This document shows, piece by piece, positions 43,069 through 52,975 of a stretch of 56,207 nucleotides of DNA (position 1 is its first letter; each line of letters begins with the position of its first letter). Position numbers and translations under genes: made by a program. The DNA is from Nitrospirota bacterium (lineage in GTDB: Bacteria > Nitrospirota > Thermodesulfovibrionia > Thermodesulfovibrionales > Magnetobacteriaceae). Location: NCBI GenBank assembly GCA_015233015.1, contig JADFYO010000018.1, forward strand, positions 1 through 56,207, given 5' to 3'. The notes beneath the pieces were generated by a model. The model saw only the letters and a program-made list of their open reading frames with translations, was not told the origin of the DNA and did no database searches.

Positions 43069-44034
43069 ATGGAGACAATCGGCGTCTTACTACTCAACCT
43101 TGGCGGGCCTGATACGCTTGAGGCCGTTCGCCCGTTTCTTTATAACCTGTTTTCTGACAGGCTGATAATAAAACTTGGGCCTCCGTTTATGCAAAAGCCA
43201 ATCGCCGCTATGATAGCCGCAACGAGGGCAGAGAAAAGCCGCTCCATGTACGCCCAAATAGGCGGCGGTTCTCCCCTTTCGCGTATCACTACCGCACAGG
43301 CGGAGGCGCTTTCGAACTGCCTGAACGAAGATGTGTCCAATAATCAGCCGCCCTTTGCCGTATTTACCGGCATGAGATACTGGGCGCCATACATCGAAGA
43401 CGCGGTTAAAACTGCCTGTGACGCAGGGATAAGAGAATTCGTCGCCCTCAGCCTCTATCCCCATTACAGCCTCGCCACAACAGGCTCATCGTATGCCGAA
43501 CTTGAGCGCGCGTTATCAAAGAAAAAATACCCGGTTCACTGCCGCTATATAAGGTCATGGCCTGATAATGCCCTATACATCGCCGCCCTTTCCGAACTTA
43601 TTAACGAGGGTATTGCTGGCTTCGAAGGCAGACGCCCTCATATAATATTCAGCGCCCACGCACTACCGGAGTATTTTATTACACAGGGCGACCCCTATGT
43701 TGCAGAGATAAACAAAACCATAGATGCCCTCATGCCAACAGTCAAAGATTATGAAACCCACCTCTCATACCAGAGCAGAAGCGGCCCGGTTAAATGGCTT
43801 GCTCCCTCAACAGAGGCAACTATCGAAACCCTTGCCAGCTCAGGCGTCAGGGACACTTTAATCGTCCCGATAAGCTTTGTCTCAGACCATATAGAAACTT
43901 TATATGAGATAGATATTTATTATAAGGATTTTGCATTAAAACGTGGTATAATATTAAAGAGGGTCAAATCTCTTAACACACATCCTGTATTTATACAGGC
44001 ACTAAAAGCCCTCATACTTGAGGAACTAAAATAA
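43069..44034 (+). CDS. hemH: ferrochelatase HemH
   Basis: HemH inserts Fe2+ into protoporphyrin IX (or coproporphyrin III). The 321 residues include GVLLLNLGGPDTLEAVRPFL at the start, MRYWAPYIEDA, LSLYPHYSLATTGSSYAE, the catalytic His in IIFSAHALPEYF, YQSRSGPVKWLAPSTE and the Glu in FVSDHIETLYEIDI. Length and order are normal. It is 36 bp upstream of hemG/Y in the same direction. Confidence 0.97.
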   Translation: METIGVLLLNLGGPDTLEAVRPFLYNLFSDRLIIKLGPPFMQKPIAAMIAATRAEKSRSMYAQIGGGSPLSRITTAQAEALSNCLNEDVSNNQPPFAVFTGMRYWAPYIEDAVKTACDAGIREFVALSLYPHYSLATTGSSYAELERALSKKKYPVHCRYIRSWPDNALYIAALSELINEGIAGFEGRRPHIIFSAHALPEYFITQGDPYVAEINKTIDALMPTVKDYETHLSYQSRSGPVKWLAPSTEATIETLASSGVRDTLIVPISFVSDHIETLYEIDIYYKDFALKRGIILKRVKSLNTHPVFIQALKALILEELK

Positions 44035-44070
44035 ACGATTGATATTTCCGGACAATAAGGACACTAAAAC

Positions 44071-45447
44071 ATGAAAATAGCCATAATAGGCGGTGGTATC
44101 TCCGGGCTTGCCCTTGGTTACTTATTAAAAGAAGCCTCCCCTGACGCTGATATCGCGATATATGAGGAGCTGCGGCGCCCGGGCGGCAAGATCTGGACAG
44201 AAAGACATGACGGCTTTCTGCTTGAGGGCGGCGTAAACGGTTTTCTCAACAACAGGCCCAAGACCCTCGAGCTTGCGGCAGCCCTGAACCTTGCACCGCT
44301 AAAAAGCAGCGACAAGGCAAGAAAAAGATATGTTTATTCGCGTGGCAAACTTAATCTCATACCAGAGGGCGTGCTAGACTTTTTCACATCAGACCTGCTG
44401 AGCATTGGCGGGCGGCTGAGGATAATACTAGAGACGATAGCACCGCGTTCTTCCTCAGATGACGAGACACTCTCTGAGTTTGCAACTAGAAGACTTGGGC
44501 GCGACGCCTATGAAACGCTGATAGACCCAATGGCCTCGGGCATCTATGCCGGGGACTCAACGCGGCTGTCGTTAAAGTCATGTTTCCCTAAGATATATAA
44601 CCTTGAGGCCAAATATGGCAGCCTGATTGTTGGGATGCTCAAAATGAAGATGGCGGCAAGAAAGACGGGCAGGACTGTCTCCGCCGGTCCGGGCGGTGTG
44701 CTGACCTCGTTTCAGGACGGGATGGGCGCGTTAATCGACGCCCTCGCGGCGAGGCTTGGCAGTGCCATTGTCAACAACCGGCGCGTTATAGCAGTTGAAA
44801 AGACAGCAAACAAATATCAGATCCATTTCAAAGACGCCCAAACTGAAGAGGCAGATATAGTTGTACTATCAACCCCGGCTCATGCCGCAAAGGATATATT
44901 AAGCGGTCTCGATAAGAATCTCTCGCGGCAGCTTGCCGAAATCCCCTATCCATATGTAACGGTTGTGTCTATGGCATTTAAGCGGGAGGCGGTGAGGGGC
45001 GGCTTTGACGGGTTTGGTTTTCTGATACCGTTTAAAGAGGGCAGAAGAATTCTGGGAACTCTCTGTGACTCAAGCACATTCCCCGGCAGGGCGCCAGAGG
45101 GGTATCTGCTCTTTCGAACAATGCTTGGAGGTGCAAGGGCAGGCGCAATTGCATCCCTCGATGACGAAAAAATAATTGATACCGTATTTTCCGAACTTTC
45201 TGATATAATAAAAGTAAAAGGGACGCCGGAAATGGTAAAGATATTCAGACATGAGAAGGCCATACCACAGTATAACAAGGGGCACGCCGCCCTCCTCGGC
45301 GCTATTAACGAATCCCTGAAGGCACACGACGGACTTTACCTGCATGGAAACTCCTACAAAGGAATAAGCGTAAATGACTGCATCGAACAATCATACTCTC
45401 TGGCAAACTCTCTGAGCAGCTCAATAATGGGGAAACACCGTCTATGA
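44071..45447 (+). CDS. hemG: oxygen-dependent-type protoporphyrinogen/coproporphyrinogen oxidase
   Basis: The 458-residue FAD protein oxidises protoporphyrinogen IX or coproporphyrinogen III (HemY/PgoX type, also called hemG). The dinucleotide fold IAIIGGGISGLALGYLL is at the start, followed by EELRRPGGKIWTE, FLLEGGVNGFLNNRP, ETLIDPMASGIYAGD, and near the end LYLHGNSYKGISVNDCIEQS, which closes the FAD site. The family normally uses oxygen, so the organism may be microaerophilic or use another acceptor. It belongs with hemH. Confidence 0.93.
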   Translation: MKIAIIGGGISGLALGYLLKEASPDADIAIYEELRRPGGKIWTERHDGFLLEGGVNGFLNNRPKTLELAAALNLAPLKSSDKARKRYVYSRGKLNLIPEGVLDFFTSDLLSIGGRLRIILETIAPRSSSDDETLSEFATRRLGRDAYETLIDPMASGIYAGDSTRLSLKSCFPKIYNLEAKYGSLIVGMLKMKMAARKTGRTVSAGPGGVLTSFQDGMGALIDALAARLGSAIVNNRRVIAVEKTANKYQIHFKDAQTEEADIVVLSTPAHAAKDILSGLDKNLSRQLAEIPYPYVTVVSMAFKREAVRGGFDGFGFLIPFKEGRRILGTLCDSSTFPGRAPEGYLLFRTMLGGARAGAIASLDDEKIIDTVFSELSDIIKVKGTPEMVKIFRHEKAIPQYNKGHAALLGAINESLKAHDGLYLHGNSYKGISVNDCIEQSYSLANSLSSSIMGKHRL

Positions 45448-45518
45448 CGGTTTTAATGATGAGATATAAATCATGAGGGCCAGCGGCCCTGCAAATACGT
45501 TACGTTAAGGAGGCCATA

Positions 45519-45743
45519 ATGACGGAAGCGGAGATCATTGAGAACCTGAGACAGCAAAACGAGTTATTCAAGCAGCTGGAAGAAGACCACAGGCATCTCG
45601 ACTTACAGATAGACGAGATTGACAAGAAGAAATTCCTGACAACCGAAGAGGATATCAGGAGAAAGGAACTGCAAAAGACAAAGCTATACAAAAAAGATAG
45701 AATTGCTGAGATGATACGGGACTACAAACGCTCTGTGAATTAG
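45519..45743 (+). CDS. small coiled-coil protein, DUF465/YdcH-like
   Basis: The 74-residue, highly charged helical protein has the hairpin-type pattern of the DUF465 (YdcH/SlyX-like) family: FKQLEEDHRHLDLQIDEIDK, then RRKELQKTKLYKKDRIAEMI. A good AAGGAGG site lies 6 bp before the ATG. The function of the family is not known to me. It is between hemG and ilvD in the same direction and may be co-transcribed. Confidence 0.8.
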   Translation: MTEAEIIENLRQQNELFKQLEEDHRHLDLQIDEIDKKKFLTTEEDIRRKELQKTKLYKKDRIAEMIRDYKRSVN

Positions 45744-45821
45744 GCCGGCATGGCGAACAATTATGACACGAATACCGGCAGCGCCGCTGACAGCTGCTTA
45801 TATTGAAGGAGAGGCGAGATA

Positions 45822-47492
45822 ATGCGAAGCGATAAGATAAAAAAAGGCGTTGACAGGGCGCCGCACCGTGCGCTGCTTTATGCAACAGGCATCCCTAAGT
45901 CCGAGATGAATAAACCCTTTATAGGCGTTGCAAGCAGTTTCACCGATGTAATTCCCGGACATGTGGGGATGAGAGAGCTTGAGCGTTTTATAGAGAAAGG
46001 GGTTCACACGGGCGGTGGATACCCGTTTTTCTTTGGTGTTCCCGGCATATGCGATGGGCTGGCTATGGGACACAGCGGGATGCACTATTCGCTTCCTTCG
46101 AGAGAGCTGATAGCCGACATGGTAGAGACTATAGCAAACGCGCATCAATTTGACGCGCTGGTATTATTGACAAATTGCGACAAGATAACCCCGGCGATGC
46201 TGATGGCGGCGGCACGGGTAAATATCCCATCGATAATAGTAACGGCCGGGCCGATGCACTCCGGGTACCTGAAAGGAAAGCGTCTGTCGCTGGTTAATGA
46301 CACGTTTGAGGCGGTTGCCAGACACAGGCAGGGTCTGATAGGTGACAAAGAACTGGAAGACCTCGAGATGTGCGCCTGTCCCGGCGCGGGTTCATGTCAG
46401 GGCATGTACACGGCCAACACGATGGCCTGTGTGACGGAGTCCCTTGGGATGAGTCTTCCATACTGCGCCACTGCCCTGGCCATATCGGCAGAGAAGAAAC
46501 GAATTGCCTTCGAGAGCGGGAAAAGGGTAGTCGAGCTGGTAAAAAAGGGAATAACACCGAGAAAGATAATGACGAGAAAGGCGTTTGAAAACGCGATACG
46601 AATAGACACCGCCCTCGGAGGCTCGACCAACACGGTGCTGCATATACCGGCAATAGCCCACGACGCCGGAGTGAAGCTGCCCATAGAGGTATTTGACACT
46701 TTAAGTAAGACCACGCCGCACATAGCCAATATGCTCCCCGGCGGGCAGCACTATCTTGAGGACCTGCACTACGCCGGAGGAATCCCCGCGGTTCAAAAAA
46801 GGCTCGCACATCTTATGCAGGATAATATAACCGTCTCTGGACGGAAGGTGTTTGAAATCATAGCAGACGCGTCCATCGAAGATGATGCTGTCATAGTGCC
46901 AGTTGAAAAGGCATATCACGCTCAGGGCGGCATAGCGATAATGAAAGGGACGCTTGCCCCGGGCGGCGCAGTAGTGAAGCAGTCGGCGGTGATAGAGAAG
47001 ATGATGCGGTTTGAGGGATCGGCACGCGTGTTTGACTCCGAGGACGACGCGATAAAGGTAATATTAGATGGCAAAATCAAGCCGGGCGACGTAGTGGTGA
47101 TAAGATGTGAAGGCCCAAAGGGCGGCCCCGGCATGAGGGAGATGCTTACGTCAACCGCGGCAATTGCGGGCATGGGATTAAGTGAATCAGTAGCGCTGAT
47201 AACCGATGGCAGGTTCTCAGGCGGCACGCGCGGCCCGTGCATTGGGCATGTATCGCCAGAGGCGATGGAGGGCGGCCCGATTGCGATACTAAGAGACGGC
47301 GACAAAATCATGATAGATATACACGAAAGGCGTCTCGACATCTTAGTTTCAGAAGCTGAAATAAAGCAGCGGTTTAAGACGTGGAAGCCGTCAAAGCCAA
47401 AGATAACGACCGGCTACCTGTCCAGATACGCCCAAATGGTAACATCGGCGGGGACGGGCGCGATAATGAAATCCTTTGGGGATAAAAAGTGA
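45822..47492 (+). CDS. ilvD: dihydroxy-acid dehydratase IlvD
   Basis: IlvD makes the 2-keto acids in valine, leucine and isoleucine synthesis and needs an iron-sulfur cluster. The 556 residues show [32 protein letters not shown] (cluster Cys), [20 protein letters not shown] (cluster Cys), [50 protein letters not shown] and a normal end. It has a GGAGAGG site. The stop overlaps the start of the next gene. Confidence 0.97.
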   Translation: MRSDKIKKGVDRAPHRALLYATGIPKSEMNKPFIGVASSFTDVIPGHVGMRELERFIEKGVHTGGGYPFFFGVPGICDGLAMGHSGMHYSLPSRELIADMVETIANAHQFDALVLLTNCDKITPAMLMAAARVNIPSIIVTAGPMHSGYLKGKRLSLVNDTFEAVARHRQGLIGDKELEDLEMCACPGAGSCQGMYTANTMACVTESLGMSLPYCATALAISAEKKRIAFESGKRVVELVKKGITPRKIMTRKAFENAIRIDTALGGSTNTVLHIPAIAHDAGVKLPIEVFDTLSKTTPHIANMLPGGQHYLEDLHYAGGIPAVQKRLAHLMQDNITVSGRKVFEIIADASIEDDAVIVPVEKAYHAQGGIAIMKGTLAPGGAVVKQSAVIEKMMRFEGSARVFDSEDDAIKVILDGKIKPGDVVVIRCEGPKGGPGMREMLTSTAAIAGMGLSESVALITDGRFSGGTRGPCIGHVSPEAMEGGPIAILRDGDKIMIDIHERRLDILVSEAEIKQRFKTWKPSKPKITTGYLSRYAQMVTSAGTGAIMKSFGDKK

Positions 47493-48535
47493 GACATACG
47501 AAGAAAATGCTGCCTAAGATACTCTTCTTCCTGGCGTTTAGCCTGTTTCTGGTTACGGGTTCGTTTTCCTACGCTGGAGACACGGGCTACCATGTAATCA
47601 ACAAGCTCACGCTTGGCGGTGAAGGCGGTTGGGACTATCTGACCGTTGACAGTGCAGCCCGGCGGCTTTATATCTCGCGCGGCACCCACGTGATGGTAGT
47701 TGATATTGATACAAATAAGGTGGTTGGCGATATTGCCGATACCCCCGGCGTACACGGGATAGCATTAGCGCCGGAGCTGAACCGCGGTTTTATCAGTAAC
47801 GGCAAGGCAGACACGGTCGCCATATTCGACCTGAAGACACTGAAAGTAACAGCGACTGTAAAGACCGGAGAAAATCCCGACGCCATCCTCTATGACGCGG
47901 CAACGAAGCAGGTATTCACATTCAATGGCCGCTCTAACAACGCCACTGTGTTTAACGCCGCCACAGGGGAGATTACCGCGACGATTGCCCTTGGGGGCAA
48001 GCCGGAGTTTGCGGCGGCAGACGGCAGCGGCAAGATTTACGTTAACATCGAGGACACGAACGAGGCGGTAGAAATCGACCGCCGGAAGTTGTCGGTAACG
48101 AAGCGTTATGCGCTCAAACCGTGCGAAGAGCCAACGGGGATGGGGATTGACGCTGCGCATCACCGAATCTTTTCGGGCTGCCACAACAAGTTAATGGTAG
48201 TTTTGGACACCAATACGGGAAAAGTTCTTGCATCGCTGCCGATAGACGAAGGCGTTGACGGCAACGGTTTCGACGCGGGGACGGGGCTTGCCTTCAGCGC
48301 CAACGGCGCCGGTACGCTGACCGTTGTACGGGAATCGTCTGACGGTAAGTTTGAAGTAGCAGACACAGTTACAACACAGCGCGGAGCGCGCACTATGGCG
48401 ATTGATACAAAGACGCACAACATTTATCTACCCACCGCACAATTTGAAACACCAGCCTCACCGCCGCCTGACGGGAAAAAACAACGCCCCGTGCCAGTGA
48501 AGGACACGTTTACAATTGTCGTAGTTGGAAAATAA
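47489..48535 (+). CDS. exported YncE-like beta-propeller protein
   Basis: A 348-residue periplasmic or surface protein. GTG at 47489 overlaps the ilvD stop; ATG at 47507 ([20 protein letters not shown]) is the alternative. A signal peptide ends near SYAG. The rest is repeated YVTN/YncE-type propeller blades ([71 protein letters not shown]). Two Cys in EEPTG-flanking positions (PCEE, SGCH) may pair. Its role is unknown; proteins of this type are often secreted and bind nucleic acid or metals. It is in a tight operon with ilvD, with which it has no obvious link. Confidence 0.85.
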   Translation: MRHTKKMLPKILFFLAFSLFLVTGSFSYAGDTGYHVINKLTLGGEGGWDYLTVDSAARRLYISRGTHVMVVDIDTNKVVGDIADTPGVHGIALAPELNRGFISNGKADTVAIFDLKTLKVTATVKTGENPDAILYDAATKQVFTFNGRSNNATVFNAATGEITATIALGGKPEFAAADGSGKIYVNIEDTNEAVEIDRRKLSVTKRYALKPCEEPTGMGIDAAHHRIFSGCHNKLMVVLDTNTGKVLASLPIDEGVDGNGFDAGTGLAFSANGAGTLTVVRESSDGKFEVADTVTTQRGARTMAIDTKTHNIYLPTAQFETPASPPPDGKKQRPVPVKDTFTIVVVGK

Positions 48536-48703
48536 ACCCGCCAATCCACACTGAACGATGACATTTATTCTTGAAAATAATCCTTGATAGAAATTATTCG
48601 AAATGGTATTATTAGCAATGAGTGCGTTTATAGCTAATTCTATTTCTAATTCATAAGAGCATTAATAATCAGTGCTTAGCGTATTTTTGAAATATCTGAG
48701 TCC
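48536..48703. other. AT-rich spacer
   Basis: This AT-rich stretch after the beta-propeller gene holds no gene or clear site. It begins the 564-bp gap before uvrA, which otherwise contains an inverted repeat and a WD40 remnant. Confidence 0.5.
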
Positions 48704-48776
48704 GTCATTCCGGCTTGTCTGGAATCTGTCTCTACACTTCTCAAGCCGAATAAGATTCCAGACAAGCCGGAATGAC
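48704..48776. repeat. CATTCC-type inverted repeat
   Basis: Perfect 23-bp arms (48704-48726 and 48754-48776) start GTCATTCCGGCTTGTC and enclose a 27-bp loop. The right arm recurs at 54828-54849. Palindromic repeats of this CATTCC...GGAATGAC style are widely scattered in many environmental bacteria. It sits directly before a truncated WD40 reading frame. Confidence 0.85.
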
Positions 48777-48793
48777 GACAAGACAAGAACGGT

Positions 48794-49042
48794 GGTGCCG
48801 ATTTCGATAAAAATGGCAGACTTGTTACATCGTCTCGGGATGATTATATAAGACTTTATGACAATAAATTCAACCTCATAAAAACGACAGAATTAAAAGG
48901 AGATAATAAACCTTTTTCTGTCAGTTTTTCGCCTGATGGCTCAAAGATAGCTGTTGGATTTTACGTTGCAATTAATGTTGACGTCAGATCCGGTAATGAC
49001 CTTTCGCCTCTGCACATAATGGAAATGGGGAAAACGGGCTGA
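48794..49042 (+). pseudogene. WD40-repeat protein fragment
   Basis: An open frame of 82 codons without a proper start reads GADFDKNGRLVTSSRDDYIR, then LYDNKFNLIKTTELKG and PFSVSFSPDGSKIAVGFYV, clear WD40/YVTN blade sequence (SFSPDGSKIAVG; RLVTSSRDDYIRLYD). It has no start codon, and begins next to the CATTCC repeat, so the 5' end was probably lost there. The stop falls inside the hairpin at 49028-49052. Confidence 0.7.
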
Positions 49043-49052
49043 CCGTTTTCCC
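49028..49052. terminator. strong hairpin between the WD40 remnant and uvrA
   Basis: Perfect 10-bp arms GGGAAAACGG and CCGTTTTCCC with loop GCTGA are followed by GTTTATTAG on the plus strand. It lies 48 bp beyond the uvrA stop on the minus strand and at the end of the WD40 remnant on the plus strand. Confidence 0.65.
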
Positions 49053-49099
49053 GTTTATTAGTTCAACGCCAAAATATAGCTCTGCATCCGCCGCTTAGC

Positions 49100-51856
49100 T
49101 CAATCACGGAGCGGCGTTTCTAACATATTCGCAAGACACACCCCCGTATGAGACGCGGTACACTCCTGCAAGTCCTCCGGCATTCCCTCAAAAAGCAGCG
49201 TCCCTCCGGCATCTCCCCCTTCCGGGCCAAGGTCAACTACCCAGTCTGCCTCTCTTATCACATCCATATTATGCTCTATCACCACAACGGTACTGTCTAA
49301 CTCTATGAGCCTCCTCAGGACACTCAGAAGCGCCTGAACGTCGCGCATGTGAAGGCCGATTGTCGGTTCGTCCAATATGTACAGAAACCCCTTGTGCGCT
49401 GCCACTCCAAGCGCCGCACATATCTTCAGGCGCTGCGCCTCTCCTCCCGATAGCGTCGTTGCCGGCTGCCCAATCGTCAGATAGCCAAGCCCTACATCCT
49501 TCAGAAGCTGGAGCCTCTTAAATATTGCCGGTTCGTCCCAAAATATGTCGGCAGCGTCGTCAACGCTCAAATTCAACACGTCGCTTATCGTCAGCCCCTT
49601 GTATTTTACCCGGAGCGTTTCGGCTGAATATCTCTTACCCGCGCAGCCGGGGCATTTCACGTATAAGTCCTCGAAGAAGTACATCTCAAGTTTCTGATAG
49701 CCCTCGCCCTTGCAGACTTCACATCTGCCGCCCGCAACATTAAAGGAAAAATGGCCGGGACCATACCCATACAGCCTTGCCTCCGTGGCAGAGGCAAAGA
49801 TAGTTCTTATAGAATCGAAGAATTTTAAATAAGTCGCGGGATTAGACCGCGGCGACCTGCCAATCGGCGATTGATCGACAAGATGAACCCCCTTTAACTT
49901 ATCAAGCCCCGTAATGCCTTTATATTTGAGCGGCCTCTTGCCATAGCTTTTATTAAAATGACCGGCCACCGCATGGTATAGTGTGTCAACAACGAGGCTG
50001 CTCTTGCCGGAACCTGACACGCCGCTCACTACAGTAAGCGTTTTTAATGGGATACGGAGCGTTATATCTTTGAGATTGTGACCCTCGGCTCCGGTTAAGA
50101 CAATCGCCTGGGCGGTGTTTTCAATCGTTCGTTTTAGTGTCGGCCGGTAGGTGGCGACGTTATTTAAATATTCCGATGTGATAGTGTCTGCCATTTTAAA
50201 GTCGTCAATGCTCCCGTTAAATACGACGCGCCCGCCCTTGCTCCCGCCACCGGGGCCAAGCTCTATCACCCATTCGGCAGCGCGGATTATCTCAGGGTCA
50301 TGCTCAACGACAAGTACGGTATTGCCCTGTTTGGCAAGATTGCCGATTATCTCCGTAATCCTCGCGTTGTCCCGGCTATGAAGACCAACGGTAGGCTCAT
50401 CGAGGACGTAAAGGGCGCCGGCCAGACTGCACGACAACTGATTGGCTATGTTTACACGCTGATACTCCCCGCCTGACAGTGTCATAGTCTGCCTGTCAAG
50501 CGTCAGATAATCCAGCCCCACGCGGCTTAAAAACGTCAGTTTCTGCCTGATATGCCTTACGGCCTCCGATACCGCCGCACGGCCGTTTTCAGCCATGCCG
50601 TTAAAATACGCATCGAAAAACCCTGACAGCTCTTTGACCGTCATCGCGTTCATCGAGGCTATGTTCAGGCCGTCTATCTTGTAAGAAAGCACTTCCTTTT
50701 TCAATCTCGTCCCATTACACTGGGTACAGATGACCGGCTTTCTGTATCTGTTTAAGAACACCCTAAGGTGCAGCTTATGGCGTTCTTCTGAGAGGAATTT
50801 AAAAAATGCGTTCAGTCCGTAGAAAGATTTCTTTACCCCCTCGTTAAGCAGCCGCCAGTCATCCTGCGAAAGTTCCCCCGCGGGTTTATAAATGTTAATA
50901 CCGGCGGCCTCAGCCCCCCTCAGCATCTGGGACTTCCACCAGTCAAACGAGGGTTTCTCCCACGGGTCTATCGCCCCGTCCGATAGTGAGAGCTGTGGGT
51001 TTGGGACAATTAAATCCATGTCGCCTATCAGAATATTTCCAAACCCCTTGCACTCTGGGCAAGCGCCAACGGGGTGGTTATATGAAAACAAGAGCGGTGT
51101 TGGCTCAGGCAGCGCTGCCCCGCAGGCGTCACAGGAGTTGCCGTCTGAATAGATCAGCACGGTCTCGCCAGTGCCGCCATATAAAATTACCCTGATTGTC
51201 CCGCCACCTTCGCGCCATGCCAGTTCTATTGAGTCGGCAAGCCTTGCCTCGTCCCGAATTACCAGTCTGTCAATGAGCACATCGCAGCTTTCCCCCTCGT
51301 CGCCCATACTAAAAGTCTCTATGAACTCGCCGTCTCTCCAGATCCTATAAAACCCGCGCTCTCTGAGGCTTGAAAGCGGCTCGTCTGTGTGGAAGAGTAT
51401 TGCCGCCTTTGCTCCCGTGTGACTGGCGAGGAGCGTCTTATAGATTGAGGACGTATCCCAGCGCGTTATTTCAGCCCCGCACGAGTGGCAAAACGGGCCG
51501 GCTGTGCGCGCAAACACTACCCTCAGGAGATCATAAATCTCCGTAACCGTGCCCACGGTAGAGCGCGAGGTCTTGACGGGATTGCGCTGTGCAAGGGCTA
51601 TGGCGGGGCGGATATTGCGCACCTCCTCGAGCTGCGGCCTGTCTAGTTTTTCAAGAAACAGCTTGGCATAGGTCGAAAGGGACTCGATAAAGCGCCACTG
51701 CCCTTCGGCGAATATGGTGTCAAAGGCAAGCGATGACTTCCCTGAACCAGAGACGCCGGTGATTACCACAAACTTATCGTGTGGTATCTTTATCGAGATA
51801 TTCTGAAGATTGTTCTGCTTAATTCCGGTAATTTCAAGCCACTTCGAATCCGGCAT
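49100..51856 (-). CDS. uvrA: excinuclease ABC subunit UvrA
   Basis: UvrA finds DNA damage in nucleotide excision repair. The 918-residue protein has two ABC ATPase modules: Walker [21 protein letters not shown] near residue 35 and [20 protein letters not shown] in the second half, ABC signatures [15 protein letters not shown] and [16 protein letters not shown], and zinc fingers ([33 protein letters not shown]). The length is slightly short of the usual about 940. It stands 15 bp from the ccsB stop and may be co-transcribed with it. Confidence 0.97.
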   Translation of the reverse strand: MPDSKWLEITGIKQNNLQNISIKIPHDKFVVITGVSGSGKSSLAFDTIFAEGQWRFIESLSTYAKLFLEKLDRPQLEEVRNIRPAIALAQRNPVKTSRSTVGTVTEIYDLLRVVFARTAGPFCHSCGAEITRWDTSSIYKTLLASHTGAKAAILFHTDEPLSSLRERGFYRIWRDGEFIETFSMGDEGESCDVLIDRLVIRDEARLADSIELAWREGGGTIRVILYGGTGETVLIYSDGNSCDACGAALPEPTPLLFSYNHPVGACPECKGFGNILIGDMDLIVPNPQLSLSDGAIDPWEKPSFDWWKSQMLRGAEAAGINIYKPAGELSQDDWRLLNEGVKKSFYGLNAFFKFLSEERHKLHLRVFLNRYRKPVICTQCNGTRLKKEVLSYKIDGLNIASMNAMTVKELSGFFDAYFNGMAENGRAAVSEAVRHIRQKLTFLSRVGLDYLTLDRQTMTLSGGEYQRVNIANQLSCSLAGALYVLDEPTVGLHSRDNARITEIIGNLAKQGNTVLVVEHDPEIIRAAEWVIELGPGGGSKGGRVVFNGSIDDFKMADTITSEYLNNVATYRPTLKRTIENTAQAIVLTGAEGHNLKDITLRIPLKTLTVVSGVSGSGKSSLVVDTLYHAVAGHFNKSYGKRPLKYKGITGLDKLKGVHLVDQSPIGRSPRSNPATYLKFFDSIRTIFASATEARLYGYGPGHFSFNVAGGRCEVCKGEGYQKLEMYFFEDLYVKCPGCAGKRYSAETLRVKYKGLTISDVLNLSVDDAADIFWDEPAIFKRLQLLKDVGLGYLTIGQPATTLSGGEAQRLKICAALGVAAHKGFLYILDEPTIGLHMRDVQALLSVLRRLIELDSTVVVIEHNMDVIREADWVVDLGPEGGDAGGTLLFEGMPEDLQECTASHTGVCLANMLETPLRD

Positions 51857-51870
51857 CGGGGCGCAATCCG

Positions 51871-52941
51871 TTATATCTCACCGTAGCTGTGAAGGCCCGA
51901 AAGAAGAATATTGACGCCTATATATGTAAATATCACCGTAATAAATCCAATAGACGACAGCACGGCTATCTTGTTGCCGCGCCAGCCGCGCAAATACTTC
52001 GCGTGCAGATAAAAGGCATAGACGAGCCACGTTATCAGCGACCAGGTCTCCTTAGGGTCCCAGCTCCAATATACACCCCAGGCCTGGTCTGCCCATATCG
52101 CCCCGAATATCAGCCCGCCAAGCGTAAAAATGGGAAACCCCACCGCCACTACCTTGTAGTTCAAGTCCTCGAGAAACTCCAGCGACAGGCCAAAAGACTT
52201 CAGCATTCGCTTCAGTACATAACCATACCTCCAGACGGAGAATATTATGGCAAACGCCCCGAGTAGGCTCAACAGCGCCATTGGCTTTGAATCGCTCCTG
52301 AAGGTGGCCTTAAACAGATAACTCTTGAGCATCTCAGACGACACCCCCATCATCTTAAACTTAAAATAATCTGCCCCCATTGCCGCAAGCACAATCAAAA
52401 AGACGCTCCCGGCAACCGTCCAGAATATATAAGAACTCTCGGTACGCTTTTCTGTGCTCAGCACAAGATACAGCATCCCCGTGGCAAAGGCCAGTCCAAA
52501 GGCGGCATACGCGATAAAACTCATCGTCACGTGCGCCAGCAGCCAGTTGCTCTGAAGCGCGGGCACCAGCGGCTCTATCTCTTTCGATATGCCGGTAAGG
52601 TCTATAAATCCAAGGGCAAGGCCCGCTATAGGCGTGACAAACGCCCCAAATGTCCTGTTCTTATATTTGAATTCGATGATCAGGTAGCCAAGCATCAGGC
52701 ACCAGACAAAAAATATCAGCGACTCGTAGAGATTTGTAAGCGGTGCCCTGCCAATCCCCATGTTGTAACTCTCCATCCATCGCATGGCCAGCGCCGCCGT
52801 CTGCGACAAAAACGCTGCAGCCGCCACAGTCGTTGCGCTTATCCCCATAGTCTTATTTTTGAATATAAAATACCCTATGTAAATCATCATAGCCACAAAG
52901 TATCCTACCTCGGCTATGCCAAACAGTATCGGGCTTCCCAT
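51871..52941 (-). CDS. ccsB: cytochrome c biogenesis protein CcsA/CcsB/ResC-type
   Basis: This 356-residue, multi-span inner-membrane protein works with ResB (System II) to carry heme out and attach it to apocytochromes c. The heme-handling WWD-type motif is WADQAWGVYWSWDPKETWSL near residue 285, with flanking His (LLAHVTMSFIAYAAFG; FYLHAKYLRGWRG). It lies 34 bp after resB, as usual. Its presence implies c-type cytochromes and respiratory electron transfer. Confidence 0.94.
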   Translation of the reverse strand: MGSPILFGIAEVGYFVAMMIYIGYFIFKNKTMGISATTVAAAAFLSQTAALAMRWMESYNMGIGRAPLTNLYESLIFFVWCLMLGYLIIEFKYKNRTFGAFVTPIAGLALGFIDLTGISKEIEPLVPALQSNWLLAHVTMSFIAYAAFGLAFATGMLYLVLSTEKRTESSYIFWTVAGSVFLIVLAAMGADYFKFKMMGVSSEMLKSYLFKATFRSDSKPMALLSLLGAFAIIFSVWRYGYVLKRMLKSFGLSLEFLEDLNYKVVAVGFPIFTLGGLIFGAIWADQAWGVYWSWDPKETWSLITWLVYAFYLHAKYLRGWRGNKIAVLSSIGFITVIFTYIGVNILLSGLHSYGEI

Positions 52942-52975
52942 CTATCTTACCTCCTTAATGCCAACGTCACTGCTT

